Below, piece by piece: positions 12,141 to 13,126 of a stretch of 13,126 nucleotides of DNA. The DNA is taken from NCBI GenBank assembly GCA_017413145.1, contig JAFPUX010000472.1:1-13126 (forward strand), read 5' to 3'. The first letter of the stretch is position 1, and the number at the start of each line of letters is the position of its first letter. The DNA comes from Kiritimatiellia bacterium (lineage in GTDB: Bacteria > Verrucomicrobiota > Kiritimatiellia > RFP12 > UBA3636). Under the pieces are notes generated by a model. It was not told the DNA's origin and searched no databases. It saw only the letters and a program-made list of their open reading frames with translations. The translations under genes and the position numbers were made by a program.

Positions 12141-12154
12141 TCGAAAGGAGAAGT

Positions 12155-12577
12155 ATGAACCCCGACCCCAACTGCGCCTACTGTGCCGAAGGAGCGCCTC
12201 TCGACGCCTTCGGAATCAAAATCTGCGAGCTGCCCGCCTCCAAACTCTACCTCTTCAAGGAGCAGAGCCACCGCGGCCGCGTCATCGTCGCGTCCAAGTT
12301 CCACGTGAGCGAGATGGTCGACCTCACCGACGAGGATCGGCGCGCGTTCCTGGATGACGTCGCACATGTCGCCCGCGCCCTGCACACGGCGTTCCATCCG
12401 AAGAAGGTGAACTACGGCGCCTACGGCGACACGGGCTGCCACCTGCACTTCCACCTCGTTCCCAAGTACGAGGGCGGATTCGAGTATGGCGGCGTCTTCG
12501 AGATGAACCCGAAGCGCACATTCCTCGCGCCCGCCGAATACGACGAGCTGATTGCCGCGATCAAGGCGGCGCTGTGA
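12155..12577 (+). CDS. HIT-family (histidine triad) nucleotide-binding protein
   Basis: 140 residues. CHLHFHLVPKY (95-105) is the histidine triad H-x-H-x-H-x-x with His96, His98 and His100; the N-terminal C-x2-C (Cys7, Cys10) resembles the zinc-binding part of some HIT proteins. HRGRVIVASKFHVSEMVDLT (39-58) is the usual central stretch (RGH-like, H-x-x-x-x-x-DLT). Members hydrolyse nucleoside phosphoramidates, AMP-lysine or dinucleoside polyphosphates. The start at 12155 is set by AAAGGAG 4 nt upstream; a longer frame upstream belongs to other genes' shadow. It lies 14 nt after the nitroreductase stop, so they are co-transcribed; a shared function is not obvious. Confidence 0.92.
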   Translation: MNPDPNCAYCAEGAPLDAFGIKICELPASKLYLFKEQSHRGRVIVASKFHVSEMVDLTDEDRRAFLDDVAHVARALHTAFHPKKVNYGAYGDTGCHLHFHLVPKYEGGFEYGGVFEMNPKRTFLAPAEYDELIAAIKAAL

Positions 12578-12584
12578 TTTCGGC

Positions 12585-13118
12585 ATGACCCGAATGCCGA
12601 CAAAAGGAAAGCGTCCTCGCGTCCGCTCCGTGAAGCTCGCCCCGCTGGAGGCGGGCGACAAGGAGCAATTCGTCCGGGACAACCAGGAGGCTTTCCTCTA
12701 CGGCGCGACGCAGGAGTTCGGCCTGCGGAACGCCGACTTCGAGGAGGACGGACAGATCATCTCGCGCCGGACCATCCTCCGCTCCATCGGCGCCCGCGGC
12801 GCCGAGACGTACCGCATCGTCGCGCGCGGCGAAGTCGCCGGCGGCGTCGTCCTCAAGATCGACCGGACGAAACGCCGCGGCGAACTCGTGCTGCTTTTCG
12901 TCTCGCCCGAGCTCCACGGTCTCGGCATCGGGCAGGCCGCCTGGCGCGCGGTCGAGCGCCTGCATCCCGAGGTCCGCGTCTGGGAGACCTGCACTCCGTA
13001 TTTCGAGAAGCGGAACATCCACTTCTACGTCAACCGCTGCGGCTTCCGCATCGTGAAGTTCGTCCGCGACCGCTTCGAAATGTTCCTGTTCGAGAAGGCC
13101 GTCCCGCCGCGCCCGTGA
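12585..13118 (+). CDS. GNAT family N-acetyltransferase
   Basis: 177 residues. The acetyl-CoA loop is in LVLLFVSPELHGLGIGQAAW (101-120; Q/H-G-x-G-x-G/A type), followed by RAVERLHPEVRVWETCTPYF (121-140) and the late FYVNRCGF (147-154) and FEMFLFEK (164-171), the usual C-terminal strands. The acyl acceptor is unknown. It starts 7 nt after the HIT gene's stop. Two in-frame ATGs (12585 and 12594) are possible; neither has a clear Shine-Dalgarno, and the first 15 residues are basic and not part of the domain, so the true start may be later. It is the last gene of the visible operon; no terminator is seen in the 8 bases that remain. Confidence 0.82.
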   Translation: MTRMPTKGKRPRVRSVKLAPLEAGDKEQFVRDNQEAFLYGATQEFGLRNADFEEDGQIISRRTILRSIGARGAETYRIVARGEVAGGVVLKIDRTKRRGELVLLFVSPELHGLGIGQAAWRAVERLHPEVRVWETCTPYFEKRNIHFYVNRCGFRIVKFVRDRFEMFLFEKAVPPRP

Positions 13119-13126
13119 CGGCCCCG

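Noticed and set aside
1..13126. Phage, integrase, toxin-antitoxin or defence system
   Set aside because: No gene in the window has motifs of these systems; the exporter, HD, HAD and GNAT genes are ordinary housekeeping or accessory metabolism types.

Overview
The window is high-GC, gene-dense bacterial DNA with the same grammar throughout: short intergenic gaps, GC-rich third positions and a recurring sigma70-like promoter. A 29-residue mS38/bS22-like ribosomal peptide, a divergent CehA/McbA-type PHP protein and a compact N-acetylglutamate-synthase-like GNAT fit a PVC-group anaerobe (Kiritimatiellota, Lentisphaerota or Verrucomicrobiota). This placement is inference, not proof. An aldo/keto reductase with iron-sulfur clusters next to flavin enzymes also suits an anaerobe.

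Layout. Bases 1-487 (minus): a tiny ribosomal-protein gene followed by the 5' part of an exported TPR-like protein that runs off the window. 674-2275 (plus): PHP-like metallohydrolase. 2331-2855 (plus): NAGS-like acetyltransferase, then tRNA-Ala(GGC) at 2902-2977. 2978-3377: non-coding, less GC-rich stretch with hairpins and two (GA)6 tracts. 3378-3860 (minus): GNAT. 3983-7587 (minus): two-gene operon for a heterodimeric ABC exporter. 7719-8584: a cluster of four damaged genes (cupin end, patatin fragment, truncated MBL hydrolase, internally deleted C_GCAxxG_C_C protein). 8665-9964 (plus): HD-domain protein and HAD phosphatase. 10005-11544 (plus): flavin-reductase-like protein and a [4Fe-4S] aldo/keto reductase. 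11613-13118 (plus): nitroreductase, HIT protein and a third GNAT.

The clearest system-level signal is how expression starts. Six transcription units (674, 2331, 8665 and 10005 on plus; 3860 and 8584 on minus) have a TAGAAT/TAGACT/TATCAT -10 box exactly 7 nt before the ATG, usually as extended TGN-TAGAMT. A -35 box (TTGCGN/TTGAAC, weaker at 8584) lies 17-18 bp further up. This predicts transcripts beginning on the start codon (leaderless). Several genes inside operons, and the ribosomal-protein gene with its ~80-nt leader, instead carry Shine-Dalgarno sequences (AAGGAG, GGAGG, AAAGGA). I see no CRISPR array, transposase, phage module or recognised defence system.
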